DNA of 46,195 nucleotides from Pseudofulvimonas gallinarii (lineage in GTDB: Bacteria; Pseudomonadota; Gammaproteobacteria; Xanthomonadales; UBA2363): the NCBI RefSeq assembly GCF_004343305.1, contig NZ_SMAF01000025.1, positions 1 to 46,195 of the forward strand, given 5' to 3'. Shown piece after piece: positions 16,504 through 25,569 of this stretch; position 1 is the first letter of the stretch, and each line of letters opens with the position of its first letter. The position numbers were made by a program, and so were the translations under genes. The notes beneath the pieces are model-generated. The model did no database searches and was not told the DNA's origin. It saw nothing but the letters and a program-made list of their open reading frames with translations.

Positions 16504-17397
16504 TCAGCCCTGCGGCGCGGTGAGGCGTTCCAGAGCTTCACGGTAGCGGGCGACGGTGCCGGCGATGACGACGGCAGGCAGCCGTGGGCCGGGCGCTGAC
16601 TTGTTCCAGTCCAGCGTTTCCAGGTAGTCACGCACGAACTGCTTGTCGAAACTCGGCGGATTGCGACCGGGCTGGTAGGCATCGGCCGGCCAGAAGCGCG
16701 AGGAATCCGGCGTCAGCATTTCGTCGGCCACATACAGCGTGCCGCCTTCATCGACGCCGAACTCCAGCTTGGTGTCGGCGATGAGGATGCCACGGCTGGC
16801 CGCGTAGTCGGCAGCGAAACGGTAGATCGACAGCGTCGCGTCGCGAACGCGCTCGGCGAGATCGGCGCCCACCAGTGCCACGACCTCGTCGAAGCCGATG
16901 TTGGCGTCGTGGTCGCCGATGGCAGCCTTCGTGGAGGGCGTGAAGATCGGCTCCGGCAGCGCATCGGCGATCTGCAGGCCGGCCGGCAGCCGGATGCCGC
17001 AGACAGAACCGGTAGCCTGGTAATCCTTCCAGCCGCTGCCAATCAGGTAGCCGCGAGCGATCGCCTCGACGGGCAGGATGCGCAGGCGCTTGCCAACGAC
17101 GCTGCGCTGCCGGTAGCTGGCCACGTCGATGCCTGCCGGGAGCACCGATTCCACGGCATCACCGGTCAGATGGTTCGCCATCAGGTGCGCGGTGCGCGCG
17201 AACCAGAAATTCGAAAGCGTGGTCAGGATCTCGCCCTTGCCGGGAATCGGATCGGGCAGGATCACGTCGAAGGCACTGAGGCGGTCGCTGGCGACGATGA
17301 GCAGTCGCTGCGCGTCCAGGGCATAGACGTCGCGGACCTTGCCGCGATGGACCAGGTCCAGTCCGGGCAGATCAGACTGGTAAAGCACGGAAGGCAT
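16504..17397 (-). CDS. purC: Phosphoribosylaminoimidazole-succinocarboxamide synthase
   Basis: This 297-residue SAICAR synthase joins aspartate to CAIR in purine synthesis with ATP. The conserved blocks are [72 protein letters not shown] and [15 protein letters not shown]. Its length of nearly 300 is that of the longer PurC type found in many Gammaproteobacteria and yeast-like forms, not the short 240-residue form. ATG 17397 ([10 protein letters not shown]) fits the family start; the upstream open frame has no similarity. It is divergent from the cytochrome c gene at 17459. Confidence 0.96.
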   Translation of the reverse strand: MPSVLYQSDLPGLDLVHRGKVRDVYALDAQRLLIVASDRLSAFDVILPDPIPGKGEILTTLSNFWFARTAHLMANHLTGDAVESVLPAGIDVASYRQRSVVGKRLRILPVEAIARGYLIGSGWKDYQATGSVCGIRLPAGLQIADALPEPIFTPSTKAAIGDHDANIGFDEVVALVGADLAERVRDATLSIYRFAADYAASRGILIADTKLEFGVDEGGTLYVADEMLTPDSSRFWPADAYQPGRNPPSFDKQFVRDYLETLDWNKSAPGPRLPAVVIAGTVARYREALERLTAPQG

Positions 17398-17458
17398 GGC
17401 GTTCGCTGAACTGGCGGGCGGGGTGCACAGTGTAGTGCGGTTAGAATCCGCGGCCATC

Positions 17459-17869
17459 ATGCCTGCTTCACGAGACGCCCCCGAACACGTCGTCCGGCCG
17501 TATCCGTGCTGGCGGCTGCTGCCTTGGCTGCTGCTGGCCGGATGCGGGCAGACGCCGCCGGAAGCCCCGGCGGAAATCCCGGAGGCGGCCGTTTCCGCCA
17601 CGCCAGCGCCTGCCGGGACGCGCGCACCGCACCAGCTTGGCCTCTGCGCCGCCTGCCACGGTCGCGACGGCATCGCGGTCGCCGCCAATACGCCCAACCT
17701 CGCCGGCCGCGATCGCGACGAACTGCTGGCGGCGATGGCGGAATACCTGGACGGCCGCCGCGACTACGCACCCATGCGCGCAATGCTCGGGCCGATCCGG
17801 CCGGCCGACCGCGAAGCCCTCGCGGACTGGTTCGCCGCCCAGCCACCGGCGCCGGCCGTCACGCCGTGA
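17459..17869 (+). CDS. Cytochrome c class I lipoprotein
   Basis: This 136-residue protein has a signal segment ending in a lipobox-like LLLAGC, so it is probably a lipoprotein anchored in the envelope. A heme c motif CAACH lies near residue 63, in [26 protein letters not shown]. Downstream methionines in YAPMRAMLG are candidates for the sixth ligand. The fold is the small c4/c553-like mono-heme type. It could pass electrons to the cytochrome oxidase encoded later in the window, which is an inference. Its stop overlaps the GTG start of the next gene (GTGA). Confidence 0.85.
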   Translation: MPASRDAPEHVVRPYPCWRLLPWLLLAGCGQTPPEAPAEIPEAAVSATPAPAGTRAPHQLGLCAACHGRDGIAVAANTPNLAGRDRDELLAAMAEYLDGRRDYAPMRAMLGPIRPADREALADWFAAQPPAPAVTP

Positions 17870-18612
17870 ACGCCCTGGCAGCGCTGGTCGGAGCCGTCGT
17901 CGGCCTGCTGCTGCTGAGGCACTGGATCGGTGCCGCGACCGGCGCGAGCCTGGGCTGGCTGATCGCCAGCGGCGTGCTGCCGCGCCTGTTCGGTGGATTC
18001 CAGACCGGCCACGGCGATGCCCTGATGCCGGCCGTCTTCACGCTGCTTGGGCGCCTCGCCAAGGCCGACGGCCAGGTCAGCCGGGCTGAAATCGACGTGT
18101 GCGAAGCCCTGATGGACCGGCTGCAGCTGCAGCCGCGCGCGCGCCATGCGGCCGTGGGCGCGTTCAATGCCGGCCGTCGCGACGACCACGATTTCAGCGA
18201 GGCCTTCGCCACGCTGCGCGACGCGCGCCGCCATGGCAGCCTGTTCCTCAACCTGTTCGTCGACATGGCACTGGCCGACGGCGAGCTGCACGCCGAAGAG
18301 CGCCGGCTGCTGGGCAAGTACGCCTGGATGCTGGGCCTGCGTGAATCCGCGCTGGAAACATTGCTGCTGCAGCGCGCACGAGGCGGTACGCGTGGCGGTG
18401 GTCATGCCGACCCCTATGCCGAGCTCGGACTGTCGCCCGCCGCCAGCGAACAGGACATCCGCCGTGCCTTCCGGCGCCTTGTCAGCGAGCACCATCCGGA
18501 CAAGATGGCCGCGCGCGGCGCGCCACCCGAAGCCGTCCACCTGGCGCAGCAGCGCACGCAGGCCATCCTCGCCGCCTATGAGCGCATAAAATCGGCGCGC
18601 GGCATGAAATGA
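17866..18612 (+). CDS. djlA: DjlA-like co-chaperone: membrane helix, TerB-like domain, J domain
   Basis: This 248-residue protein has an N-terminal membrane segment (about residues 1-30), a TerB-like helical domain (about 55-165) with [17 protein letters not shown] and [17 protein letters not shown], and a C-terminal J domain (from about residue 180, [26 protein letters not shown]) with the HPD tripeptide in SEHHPDKM. J domains stimulate DnaK. The order matches E. coli DjlA. The start is GTG 17866, giving a 4-base overlap with the cytochrome c stop. An earlier in-frame ATG would be buried inside that gene. Confidence 0.88.
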   Translation: MNALAALVGAVVGLLLLRHWIGAATGASLGWLIASGVLPRLFGGFQTGHGDALMPAVFTLLGRLAKADGQVSRAEIDVCEALMDRLQLQPRARHAAVGAFNAGRRDDHDFSEAFATLRDARRHGSLFLNLFVDMALADGELHAEERRLLGKYAWMLGLRESALETLLLQRARGGTRGGGHADPYAELGLSPAASEQDIRRAFRRLVSEHHPDKMAARGAPPEAVHLAQQRTQAILAAYERIKSARGMK

Positions 18613-18649
18613 ACATCCTCATCCACCGTACTTGCAACGGGAAAGCACC

Positions 18650-19363
18650 ATGAAGCAGTCCGCGGTGATCGCACCGTCCATCCTTTCCGCCGATTTCGCA
18701 CGGCTCGGCGAAGACACGGCACGCGTGCTCGCCGCCGGCGCCGACTGGGTGCATTTCGACGTGATGGACAACCATTACGTCCCCAACCTCACCATCGGCC
18801 CGATGGTTTGTGGCGCGCTGCGGAAGTTCGGCGTCACCGCACCCATCGACGTGCACCTGATGGTCAAGCCGGTGGACCGCATCGTGCCCGACTTCGCCAA
18901 GGCCGGTGCCTCGCTGATCTCCTTCCATCCGGAGGCCAGCGAGCATGTCGACCGCACGCTGGGCCTGATCCGCGACAGTGGCTGCCAGGCCGGACTGGTG
19001 TTCAATCCGGCGACGCCGCTGAGCTGGCTGGACCACGTGATGGATCGCATCGACCTGGTGCTGATCATGTCGGTGAATCCGGGTTTCGGCGGCCAGAAGT
19101 TCATCCCCGGCGCGCTCGACAAGCTGCGCGAGGCGCGCCGGCGCATCGACGACAGCGGCCGGGCGATCCGCCTTGAAATCGACGGCGGCGTCAACGTCGA
19201 CAACATCGGCGCGATCGCTGCCGCCGGTGCCGACACCTTCGTCGCCGGTAGCGCGATCTTCAACAGCGGCGACTACGCGGAGACGATCGGCGCAATGCGC
19301 CGTGCCGTTGACGGCAGCGTACCGCCGGAGGTGGCGATGTTTCCCGGTACGGTGCCGCACTGA
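18650..19363 (+). CDS. rpe: Ribulose-phosphate 3-epimerase
   Basis: This 237-residue TIM-barrel enzyme interconverts ribulose 5-phosphate and xylulose 5-phosphate. The motifs are [34 protein letters not shown] (metal-binding His and Asp), [27 protein letters not shown] and [11 protein letters not shown], all intact. The start ATG 18650 has GGGAAAG upstream. It lies 37 bases after the DjlA-like gene. A hairpin at 19379-19400 follows. Confidence 0.96.
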   Translation: MKQSAVIAPSILSADFARLGEDTARVLAAGADWVHFDVMDNHYVPNLTIGPMVCGALRKFGVTAPIDVHLMVKPVDRIVPDFAKAGASLISFHPEASEHVDRTLGLIRDSGCQAGLVFNPATPLSWLDHVMDRIDLVLIMSVNPGFGGQKFIPGALDKLREARRRIDDSGRAIRLEIDGGVNVDNIGAIAAAGADTFVAGSAIFNSGDYAETIGAMRRAVDGSVPPEVAMFPGTVPH

Positions 19364-19378
19364 GGACCGCCGTGATCC

Positions 19379-19400
19379 GTACGCGGCCTTTTCCGCGTAC
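19379..19400 (+). terminator. Hairpin after rpe
   Basis: GTACGCGG-CCTTTT-CCGCGTAC is a perfect 8-bp stem with a 6-base loop, 16 bases past the rpe stop. There is no following T run, so intrinsic termination would be weak. It could instead be a processing site or a leader element of the next gene, whose start is 41 bases on. Confidence 0.4.
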
Positions 19401-19440
19401 TGTCGGGTGGATTCCTGCCCCTAACCTGGAGATGGACACG

Positions 19441-20466
19441 ATGCGAACAGCCTGTGCCGTGTTGGTCGTTGCGCTGGGTTCTCCTTGTGCCGTGGCGCAA
19501 CAGATCGTGGTGGGCGGAACCGGCATCGACTACCAGGCCAGCGTTGCCGTGCCCTGGAAGGCGCCGGACCGGCGCGTACTGGCGTTTGAGCGCCTCGACG
19601 GCAGCGCCACCGGCGACATCTGGCTGACCCGCTCCGAAGACGGTGGCGACACCTGGGACACGCCTGTCAGCATCGTCGCCAGCTTCGTCAACGAGCGTCA
19701 TCCGGCCCTGGTGCAGACCGGCGAATCGGCCTGGTCACTGTTCCACTTGAGCAATGCCAGCGGCGGCTTCCGCATCCACCGCGCCACCTCCAGCGATGCC
19801 GCGAATTTCTCCGCCTCCGCGCCGGTCGACCTGGGATGGCCCACCGGCGGCGAGATCAATCCGCATGTCATCCGTCGCGATGACGGCACCCTGGTCCTCG
19901 CCTACCAGCGCCTCGGCGGTGCCGCCTACATCGCCATTTCGGAGGATGACGGCGCCACCTGGAACACGCCTCCCATCCAGGTCACGACGGGCAGCGCCGC
20001 ATTGCCGCGCATTGCCTGCCGCGAGGACGACGACACCTGCCTGCTGGTCTACCAGACGGGCAGCCAGGACCTGACGCTCTGGGTGAAGACGAGCGCCGAC
20101 TTGCACGACTGGTCGGCACCGGCCCGACCGCTGACCAGCGACGGCAACAACCACGACCCGCTGCCGCTGGTTCTGGCCGACGGCAGCTTCGTGGTGCTGT
20201 GGTCGCGCATGGCGAGTGGTGGATTCCAGGTGTTCTCGACCCGTTCGCATGACGGCGTGACCTGGCAGCCGCCCATGCAGCACACCGAGCGTCCGGGCCT
20301 GCACAACGTGCAGCCGCATGCCGTGCCCGCGTCTTTGCCCGGCACCGTCGAGCTCTACTGGGGCGCCGCGCAGCTGCCAAACTACGGCGACGTCGATATC
20401 GCGCGCGAGGCGATGGTGCTGGTCGCCGACTGGCTGTTCCGGCACGACTTCGAAACAGTGGAGTAG
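19441..20466 (+). CDS. Secreted sialidase-fold (BNR repeat) protein
   Basis: This 341-residue protein has a signal peptide (about residues 1-19, ending VAQQ) and repeated Asp-box-like motifs: SEDGGDTWDTP, SEDDGATWNTPP and SHDGVTWQPP. These mark six-bladed sialidase-type propellers. The sialidase Arg triad and FRIP motif are not evident, so glycosidase activity is unproven. The tail WLFRHDFETVE resembles the FADGFE tails seen on secreted proteins of this group. ATG 19441 is preferred over ATG 19432 because GGAG at 19428-19431 abuts the first and is nine bases from the second. Confidence 0.72.
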   Translation: MRTACAVLVVALGSPCAVAQQIVVGGTGIDYQASVAVPWKAPDRRVLAFERLDGSATGDIWLTRSEDGGDTWDTPVSIVASFVNERHPALVQTGESAWSLFHLSNASGGFRIHRATSSDAANFSASAPVDLGWPTGGEINPHVIRRDDGTLVLAYQRLGGAAYIAISEDDGATWNTPPIQVTTGSAALPRIACREDDDTCLLVYQTGSQDLTLWVKTSADLHDWSAPARPLTSDGNNHDPLPLVLADGSFVVLWSRMASGGFQVFSTRSHDGVTWQPPMQHTERPGLHNVQPHAVPASLPGTVELYWGAAQLPNYGDVDIAREAMVLVADWLFRHDFETVE

Positions 20467-21213
20467 GCGCGCGGGGCGCCCACGGCGCCGATCACGGTTC
20501 CGGCCCAGCAGGCGGGCGCTGCTTCTGAAACAGGTCGTTCGCGCGGCCGAACGCGCCTTTGACTTCAAGGAAAGCGGCGTCGGCGCTGGTAACGCCCCAT
20601 GGATAGGGGTCCCCCGGCTATTCGGCCTGATGTGACGCCTGACGGGCGGTGTCGGGAGCAGCCGTCTTTGCCGACCTGGGTCGTTGCGTACCCTGTTTTC
20701 GGCAGCGTCGGATCATCCTTTTCCACCGTGCCTGGACCTTCAACTCCGCATTCCTGCTCCATCACTCCGCCCTGGCATCGGCTTGAAGGCATCGGCGCAG
20801 GCCCTCTACGGCACCACGACAGGGAAGGGCGTTGATGGGGTTTCCAGACCACGGCCGAGCCGGAACAGGCCCCGTTGGCCCCGATGGGAACCGAAGAGAC
20901 CGTCAAAGAGGTCTGGGCAAACGCGCAGCCGTATTGCCGCCCTGGACGTGTTTTCACCTTCATGCGGGCGTTCCATGTCAGGCGGATGTCTCCATCGCCG
21001 ACTCGAGGGGATCGCCAGAGCGCTTGCATCCAGCTTCAACCGGGTCGGCCATGCCGACAAGCGCGGATTCGTCGTCCCGCACAAGAACGTCTGGCCCGCG
21101 TCTTCTTTCAGTGTTCACAGACTTGCCGCTGGCGGTCAGATGCGCGGATGTGAAGTCCTGGCCGACCGGAAGGTCCTGCGTCTGCCGTCAAGCGGCCGCA
21201 ACGGGGTTTATGC
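20467..21213. other. Non-coding interval, no gene recognised
   Basis: These 750 bases separate the convergent sialidase-fold and rhomboid genes. Open frames exist on both strands, but they lack the codon pattern of the neighbours, have no ribosome sites, and contain no motifs I recognise. It may hold a decayed gene. I saw no strong hairpin with a T run. Confidence 0.55.
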
Positions 21214-21909
21214 CTACAAGCCCCGCAGCCGCCGCATGCGCCGGTAGACCGCGGGGCGGCAGGCCATGGCGAACAGGACGCCGACCATGAAGCCGGCGAC
21301 GTGCGCGATCCAGGCGACGGCGCCGAGCGTGGGATTGACGTAGGCCATCAGCACCTGCAGCAGGATCCAGAAGCCGATCAGCCAGAGTGCGGGAATCCGC
21401 ACGAATTCGAGGAAGGCGCCGAGCGGAATCACCAGGCCCAGTTGCGAGCGCGGGAACAGGGTCAGGTAGGCGCCGACTATGGCGGACACGGCGCCGCTGG
21501 CGCCGATGATGGCGCCAACGCGATCCGGCATCGAAAGTGCGGTCGCGAGGTTGGCGAGGCCGCCACCGATCAGGAACAGCGCCAGGAACAGACCGCTGCC
21601 GAGCCGTCGCTCCGCCGCCAGGCCGAAAATGAGCAGGAAAAGCAGGTTGCTGACGACATGCAGCAGGTCGGCGTGGATCAGCATGGCGCTGAACAGGACC
21701 ACAGGACGCAGGTCGCCAAGGTAGTCGAGCCATCCCTCACCGAGGTCGAACAGGCGCGCGGGCACAAGGCCCCAGGTGGTGACGATGCTGAAGAAGCGCG
21801 CCTCGCCGATGTTCGCCAGCCAGAGGTAGGCGAACACGATCAAGGCCAGGAGCAGGGGCGTGGCCCAGCGCGGCCGGCCGCGGGATCGCTCGTCGACGTG
21901 GACGAACAC
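21214..21909 (-). CDS. Rhomboid family intramembrane serine protease
   Basis: This 231-residue protein has about six membrane helices. The catalytic Ser lies in GASGAVSAIVGAY and the catalytic His in AWIAHVAGFMVGVLFA. The HADLLHVVSNLLFLLIFG segment (family HxxxxHxxxN) completes the signature. Substrates are unknown. It is the last gene of an exeA-gspB-rhomboid group on this strand, with 19 bases to gspB. Whether it acts on secreted proteins is speculation. Confidence 0.9.
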   Translation of the reverse strand: MFVHVDERSRGRPRWATPLLLALIVFAYLWLANIGEARFFSIVTTWGLVPARLFDLGEGWLDYLGDLRPVVLFSAMLIHADLLHVVSNLLFLLIFGLAAERRLGSGLFLALFLIGGGLANLATALSMPDRVGAIIGASGAVSAIVGAYLTLFPRSQLGLVIPLGAFLEFVRIPALWLIGFWILLQVLMAYVNPTLGAVAWIAHVAGFMVGVLFAMACRPAVYRRMRRLRGL

Positions 21910-21928
21910 GGCGGCCGTGCCCGCGCGC

Positions 21929-22783
21929 TCAGCCCCGAGAGGGGTACAGGAAGTCGGTGTCCTTGAAGCGGATCAGGACGCCGTCGGGACGGATTTCCAC
22001 CACTTCCAGGCCACCTTCAAGGGGCTGGCCGTCGCGCGCGCGCACGCCGTTGATGATCGCGAAGCGGCGTTCGGGGTCGGCGCTGTACATGTGCATGGTC
22101 AGCGCGATCTGCGGGATCTCGCGGCGGACGGCATACGGCAACTGGTTGAAGGTGGGCACGGCATTACCGGGTTGCGCGGCGGCGGGTGCCGGCGGCGGCG
22201 TCGGCGCCACCGGTGCGCTGGCGGGCGCTGCGGGCTGCGCGGCAGCAGGCGGGGCTTCGGCAACCGGGGCCGGCGCGGCCGCAGCGGCGGCGGCTTCCGC
22301 GTCGGTGGGGATGTCGGCTGCGTCGGGCACGGCCGGCTGTCCGTCGGCTGCAGGGGCGGCCGCGGGATCCTGCGCCGGGGCCGTCGGGAGATGGCGCGGG
22401 CGGAAGGGACCGAAACTGACCTGCGCAGGTTCCGTTGCAGGCGGGGTCGAGGGTTCGGCTTCGGGGCGATCGACCTGCGCCGGCGCGGTGACGGGTACCG
22501 GTGCAGGGGGCACGGCAGCTGCGGCGTCATCGGATAAGGCCGGGCTGGCGGACACCGGCCGGGATTCCGCCACCGGATCATCGGCCTCGGTACCCGCTCC
22601 ACTGAACAGGCCGCCGGCCCAGGCCGCGACGAGCGCGACGCCGGCAATGGCGGGCAGCAGCCAGGCCGGCCGCTGCTTCCGGGCGGGTTGCCCCTGGCGC
22701 ATGATCGGCGTGCTCAGGGTCGGCGGGACACCGCGCTGGCGCTCGGCTTCGGACTTCTTCAGGGCGTCGAGGATCGAGGACAT
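21929..22783 (-). CDS. gspB: General secretion pathway protein B (GspB/ExeB)
   Basis: This 284-residue protein starts MSSILDALKKSEAERQRG, the conserved GspB cytoplasmic motif. It has one membrane helix (about residues 38-58) and a long Pro/Ala-rich periplasmic linker. It ends in a small domain with LPYAVRREIPQIALTMHMYSADPERRFAIINGVRARDG, typical of GspB. With ExeA it forms an inner-membrane complex that helps the type II secretion outer-membrane secretin assemble in peptidoglycan. It lies 4 bases after exeA. No other gsp genes are in the window. Confidence 0.9.
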   Translation of the reverse strand: MSSILDALKKSEAERQRGVPPTLSTPIMRQGQPARKQRPAWLLPAIAGVALVAAWAGGLFSGAGTEADDPVAESRPVSASPALSDDAAAAVPPAPVPVTAPAQVDRPEAEPSTPPATEPAQVSFGPFRPRHLPTAPAQDPAAAPAADGQPAVPDAADIPTDAEAAAAAAAPAPVAEAPPAAAQPAAPASAPVAPTPPPAPAAAQPGNAVPTFNQLPYAVRREIPQIALTMHMYSADPERRFAIINGVRARDGQPLEGGLEVVEIRPDGVLIRFKDTDFLYPSRG

Positions 22784-22787
22784 GGGC

Positions 22788-24356
22788 TCATTCTATAGGC
22801 TGGCCGGATTGCGGCCGGTCGGGCGGTCCCAGCCTCGGACCGCCTTCGAGCAGGGCGGACAACAGCCACCAGGTTTCCGGACCGACCACGGCGTCGGCAC
22901 GCACGCCGAACTGGCGCTGCAGCCGCCGGATGCGTTCATCCTGGTCTGACAGCGGCGAAAGCGATCGGTTCGATTCATAGCGGTCGAGGGCCGGTCGCGC
23001 CCAGGCGGGCAGTGGCCCGCTGTGGATGGCGCTGACCGCCGCCGGCAGGCTCAGCAGCGACACGTATTCGCCGGGCCACAGGGACTCGAGCTGTCCGCGC
23101 GAGACCACCTGCGACTGTGCACCAGCCACGGTCGCCTGGTCGGCATCCAGCCCGGTGAGTACCAGTCCGAGGTCGCCCTGGTCCTGCGGCAGGATGAGCA
23201 GTACCGGGCGATCGAGCAGGGCCAGCTGGGTCAGGTTGCCGCGGCTGCGCGCGCAGTAGAGGTTCTGTTGCAGCCGGAACGGGCATTCGATCACCCGCTC
23301 GACCAGTGCCGGCGAGGACTCGATGCCATGGACCCGCAGCAGCGCCTGCGCCGCGACATCCGGCGGCGCGCCCTGCAGCGCAGGCTCCGGCGCCAGCGTT
23401 TCCGCGTCCACAATGTCGTCCACCAGCGGTTCGGGATGGCGCTTCGTCCAACCGTTCCAGGCCAGGAACACGATCGCGGCCAGTGCCAGCAACGCGATCG
23501 CGGCCAGCGGCCAGGCACGACGGCCGATCATGTCCGCGACAGGGCGATCCAGCAGTTCGGCGGCAGCGCGATCGACGACGCGCGCATCGAGCTGCGTGCG
23601 GTCTTCGGCGTATCCGGCCACCAGCGCGCGCTCGGCGATCACATTGATCAGCCGGGGCACGCCGCCGGAATGGCGGTGGATGGCTTCCTCGGCCGCTGGC
23701 GTGAATGGCGAACGGCGCAGGCCGGCCACCGCCAGGCGATGACGCAGGTAGGTGGCGGTTTCCTCGCTGTCCAGCGGCGTCAGGTGGTAGCGGGCGGTAA
23801 TGCGCTGCGCCAGCTGCCGCAGGTCCGGGCGCGCCAGCAGCTCGCGCAGCTCCGGCTGGCCGAGAAGGACGATCTGCAGCAACTTCTGCGTCGCCGTTTC
23901 AAGGTTGGTGAGCAGGCGCACCTGTTCCAGCGACTCCACCGACAGCTGCTGTGCCTCGTCGAGGATCAGAACAACGCGCAGGTCGCGCGCATGTGCGTCC
24001 AGCAGGTATCGGTTGAGGGCATCGACCAGCGCCTTGCTGCTGCCGCGCGCTTCGCCGACGTCGATGTGCAGTTCCTCGCAGATCGCTTCCAGCAACTCGA
24101 CCGGATTAAGGCGCGGGTTGAGCACCAGCGCCACCCGCGTGTTCTCTGGCAGTTGCTCCAGCAGCAGGCGACTGAGCGTGGTCTTTCCGGTGCCGACTTC
24201 GCCGGTCAACTGCACGAAGCCGCCACTGCCGCCCTGGGCAATGCCATAGACCAGGTGCGCCAGCGCATCGCGGTGGCGGTCGGAAAGGAAGACGAAGCGC
24301 GGGTCGGGCGTGATGGAGAACGGCGCCTCGGCCAGGCCGTAGTGCTCGAAGTACAT
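22788..24356 (-). CDS. gspA: ExeA-type AAA ATPase of type II secretion
   Basis: This 522-residue protein begins MYFEHYGLAEAPFSITPDPRFVFLSDRHRDAL, the ExeA/GspA opening. Walker A is TGEVGTGKTTLSR near residue 52, and Walker B is VVLILDEAQQL. One membrane helix (PLAAIALLALAAIVFLAW) lies near residue 285. The C-terminal periplasmic part ends in a peptidoglycan-binding-like fold (LQRQFGVRADAVVGPETWWLLSALL). ExeA and GspB together locate the secretin PulD/ExeD. The gene is adjacent to gspB in the same operon, and it is divergent from the deacetylase gene. Confidence 0.92.
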   Translation of the reverse strand: MYFEHYGLAEAPFSITPDPRFVFLSDRHRDALAHLVYGIAQGGSGGFVQLTGEVGTGKTTLSRLLLEQLPENTRVALVLNPRLNPVELLEAICEELHIDVGEARGSSKALVDALNRYLLDAHARDLRVVLILDEAQQLSVESLEQVRLLTNLETATQKLLQIVLLGQPELRELLARPDLRQLAQRITARYHLTPLDSEETATYLRHRLAVAGLRRSPFTPAAEEAIHRHSGGVPRLINVIAERALVAGYAEDRTQLDARVVDRAAAELLDRPVADMIGRRAWPLAAIALLALAAIVFLAWNGWTKRHPEPLVDDIVDAETLAPEPALQGAPPDVAAQALLRVHGIESSPALVERVIECPFRLQQNLYCARSRGNLTQLALLDRPVLLILPQDQGDLGLVLTGLDADQATVAGAQSQVVSRGQLESLWPGEYVSLLSLPAAVSAIHSGPLPAWARPALDRYESNRSLSPLSDQDERIRRLQRQFGVRADAVVGPETWWLLSALLEGGPRLGPPDRPQSGQPIE

Positions 24357-24666
24357 GGGGATAGCTTAGCGCGCTGCCCGGCGGCCATTCCCCGGATGTG
24401 CACGACTTCGCGCCGGCGCGATTAGCCTGTACCGTTCCGGATGCATCCGGCCACACCGTGGCGCCACCAAGACGGAGAAGCTCCTTGCACCCACGCGCCA
24501 GGCCAGTGCGGCATCCACGACAACGCGCACGCGGTCTGCTCCCGGTGCCATGGGGAGGCGGGAGGATCGAGCGCATGGGGGCGGATGGCGCCCATCGCGT
24601 GGGCAGTGGTGATCCCTGTCGTTCTCAGCGCGCCACGGCCGCCGCCCGCGATCGGGACGTTCATCG
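24357..24666. other. Divergent intergenic region
   Basis: These 310 bases separate the gspA and deacetylase genes, which read away from each other. It should hold the promoters for both. No clear -10/-35 pair, riboswitch or repeat stood out. Open frames here are not gene-like. Confidence 0.5.
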
Positions 24667-25569
24667 ATGAGCGCCACCCGCGAAGCCGCCCGTGGCTCCG
24701 GAAACCTGCGGCGCACGATGCTCTGCCTGGCGATCGTCGGCCACGTCGCTGCCGCCGCCTGCGCATGGATGGGCGAATGGGCCTGGGCCTTGTGCGTACT
24801 CCTGCCGGCGGCGTTCGTGGTCGTGCATGGTTCGCTGTGGCCGCACTCGCCGTTGTTCGGCCCCGTGCTGCGCAGCCTGCCCGCCAAGGAGCGTCTGGTC
24901 TGGCTGACCTTCGACGACGGTCCCGACGACGACACCGATGCGCTGCTCGATGTCCTCGACCGTTACCGCGCGCGGGCGACGTTCTTCCTGGTCGGCGAGC
25001 GGGCGGCAGCGCAGCCGCAACGCGTACGCGCCCTCATTGAACGCGGACACCGCATCGGCAACCATTCGATGACGCATCCGGCCGGCCGCTTCTGGATGCT
25101 GACGCCGGCGGCATTCGAGCGCGAACTGCGTTCAACGCAGGACACGATCGCCGGCATCACCGGAATCCGGCCGCGCTGGTTCCGCGCTGTCGCCGGCCTC
25201 ACCAATCCCTGGCTGGATCCCGTCATCCGCCGCAACGGCCTGCGTCGGGTGTCCTGGAGTGGCCGTGGCTTCGATACCGTGGATGGCGACGACGCCCGCG
25301 TGCTGCGCCGGCTCGTCCGCGCCATCCGGCCGGGTGCGATCCTGATGCTGCATCAGGGCCTGTCGCCGGGACGCTCGCCACAGCTTGCAACGGCCCTGCT
25401 GGACGAGCTTGCCGCGCGCGGTTACCGGACCGTCGTGCCGGAGCCGGAGGACTGCCTGGACGCGACGACCAGCCAGTTGTTGAAGGGCGTGCGTCCCCAG
25501 AGTGGTGTGAAGGTCGCGGTCAGCCCGTGCGAGGACAACTCCGCCGCGAGGGCGTCGCGGCCGGGATAG
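24667..25569 (+). CDS. Polysaccharide deacetylase family protein (NodB domain)
   Basis: This 300-residue protein has two N-terminal membrane helices (about residues 17-55) and then a NodB domain: LTFDDGPDDDTDALLDVL, with the metal Asp, and GNHSMTHP, the HxxxH metal motif. Later motifs include RPRWFRAVAGLTN and ILMLHQG. It probably removes acetyl groups from a cell-envelope glycan. The NodB fold should end near GYRTVVPEPEDCL, so the last 45 residues, where the frame overlaps the convergent methyltransferase by 148 bases, are probably a dispensable extension. Confidence 0.83.
   Translation: MSATREAARGSGNLRRTMLCLAIVGHVAAAACAWMGEWAWALCVLLPAAFVVVHGSLWPHSPLFGPVLRSLPAKERLVWLTFDDGPDDDTDALLDVLDRYRARATFFLVGERAAAQPQRVRALIERGHRIGNHSMTHPAGRFWMLTPAAFERELRSTQDTIAGITGIRPRWFRAVAGLTNPWLDPVIRRNGLRRVSWSGRGFDTVDGDDARVLRRLVRAIRPGAILMLHQGLSPGRSPQLATALLDELAARGYRTVVPEPEDCLDATTSQLLKGVRPQSGVKVAVSPCEDNSAARASRPG

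Noticed and set aside
15914-16546. Open frames in the repeat array containing SSVIPAKAGIQ
   Set aside because: This peptide is the translation of REP-type palindromes and appears often as a false annotation. The frames follow the tandem repeats, not a protein.
20467-21213. Minus-strand 154-codon frame at 20565-21029
   Set aside because: It has no recognisable motif, no ribosome site and unusual Cys/Pro content. I could not support it as a gene.
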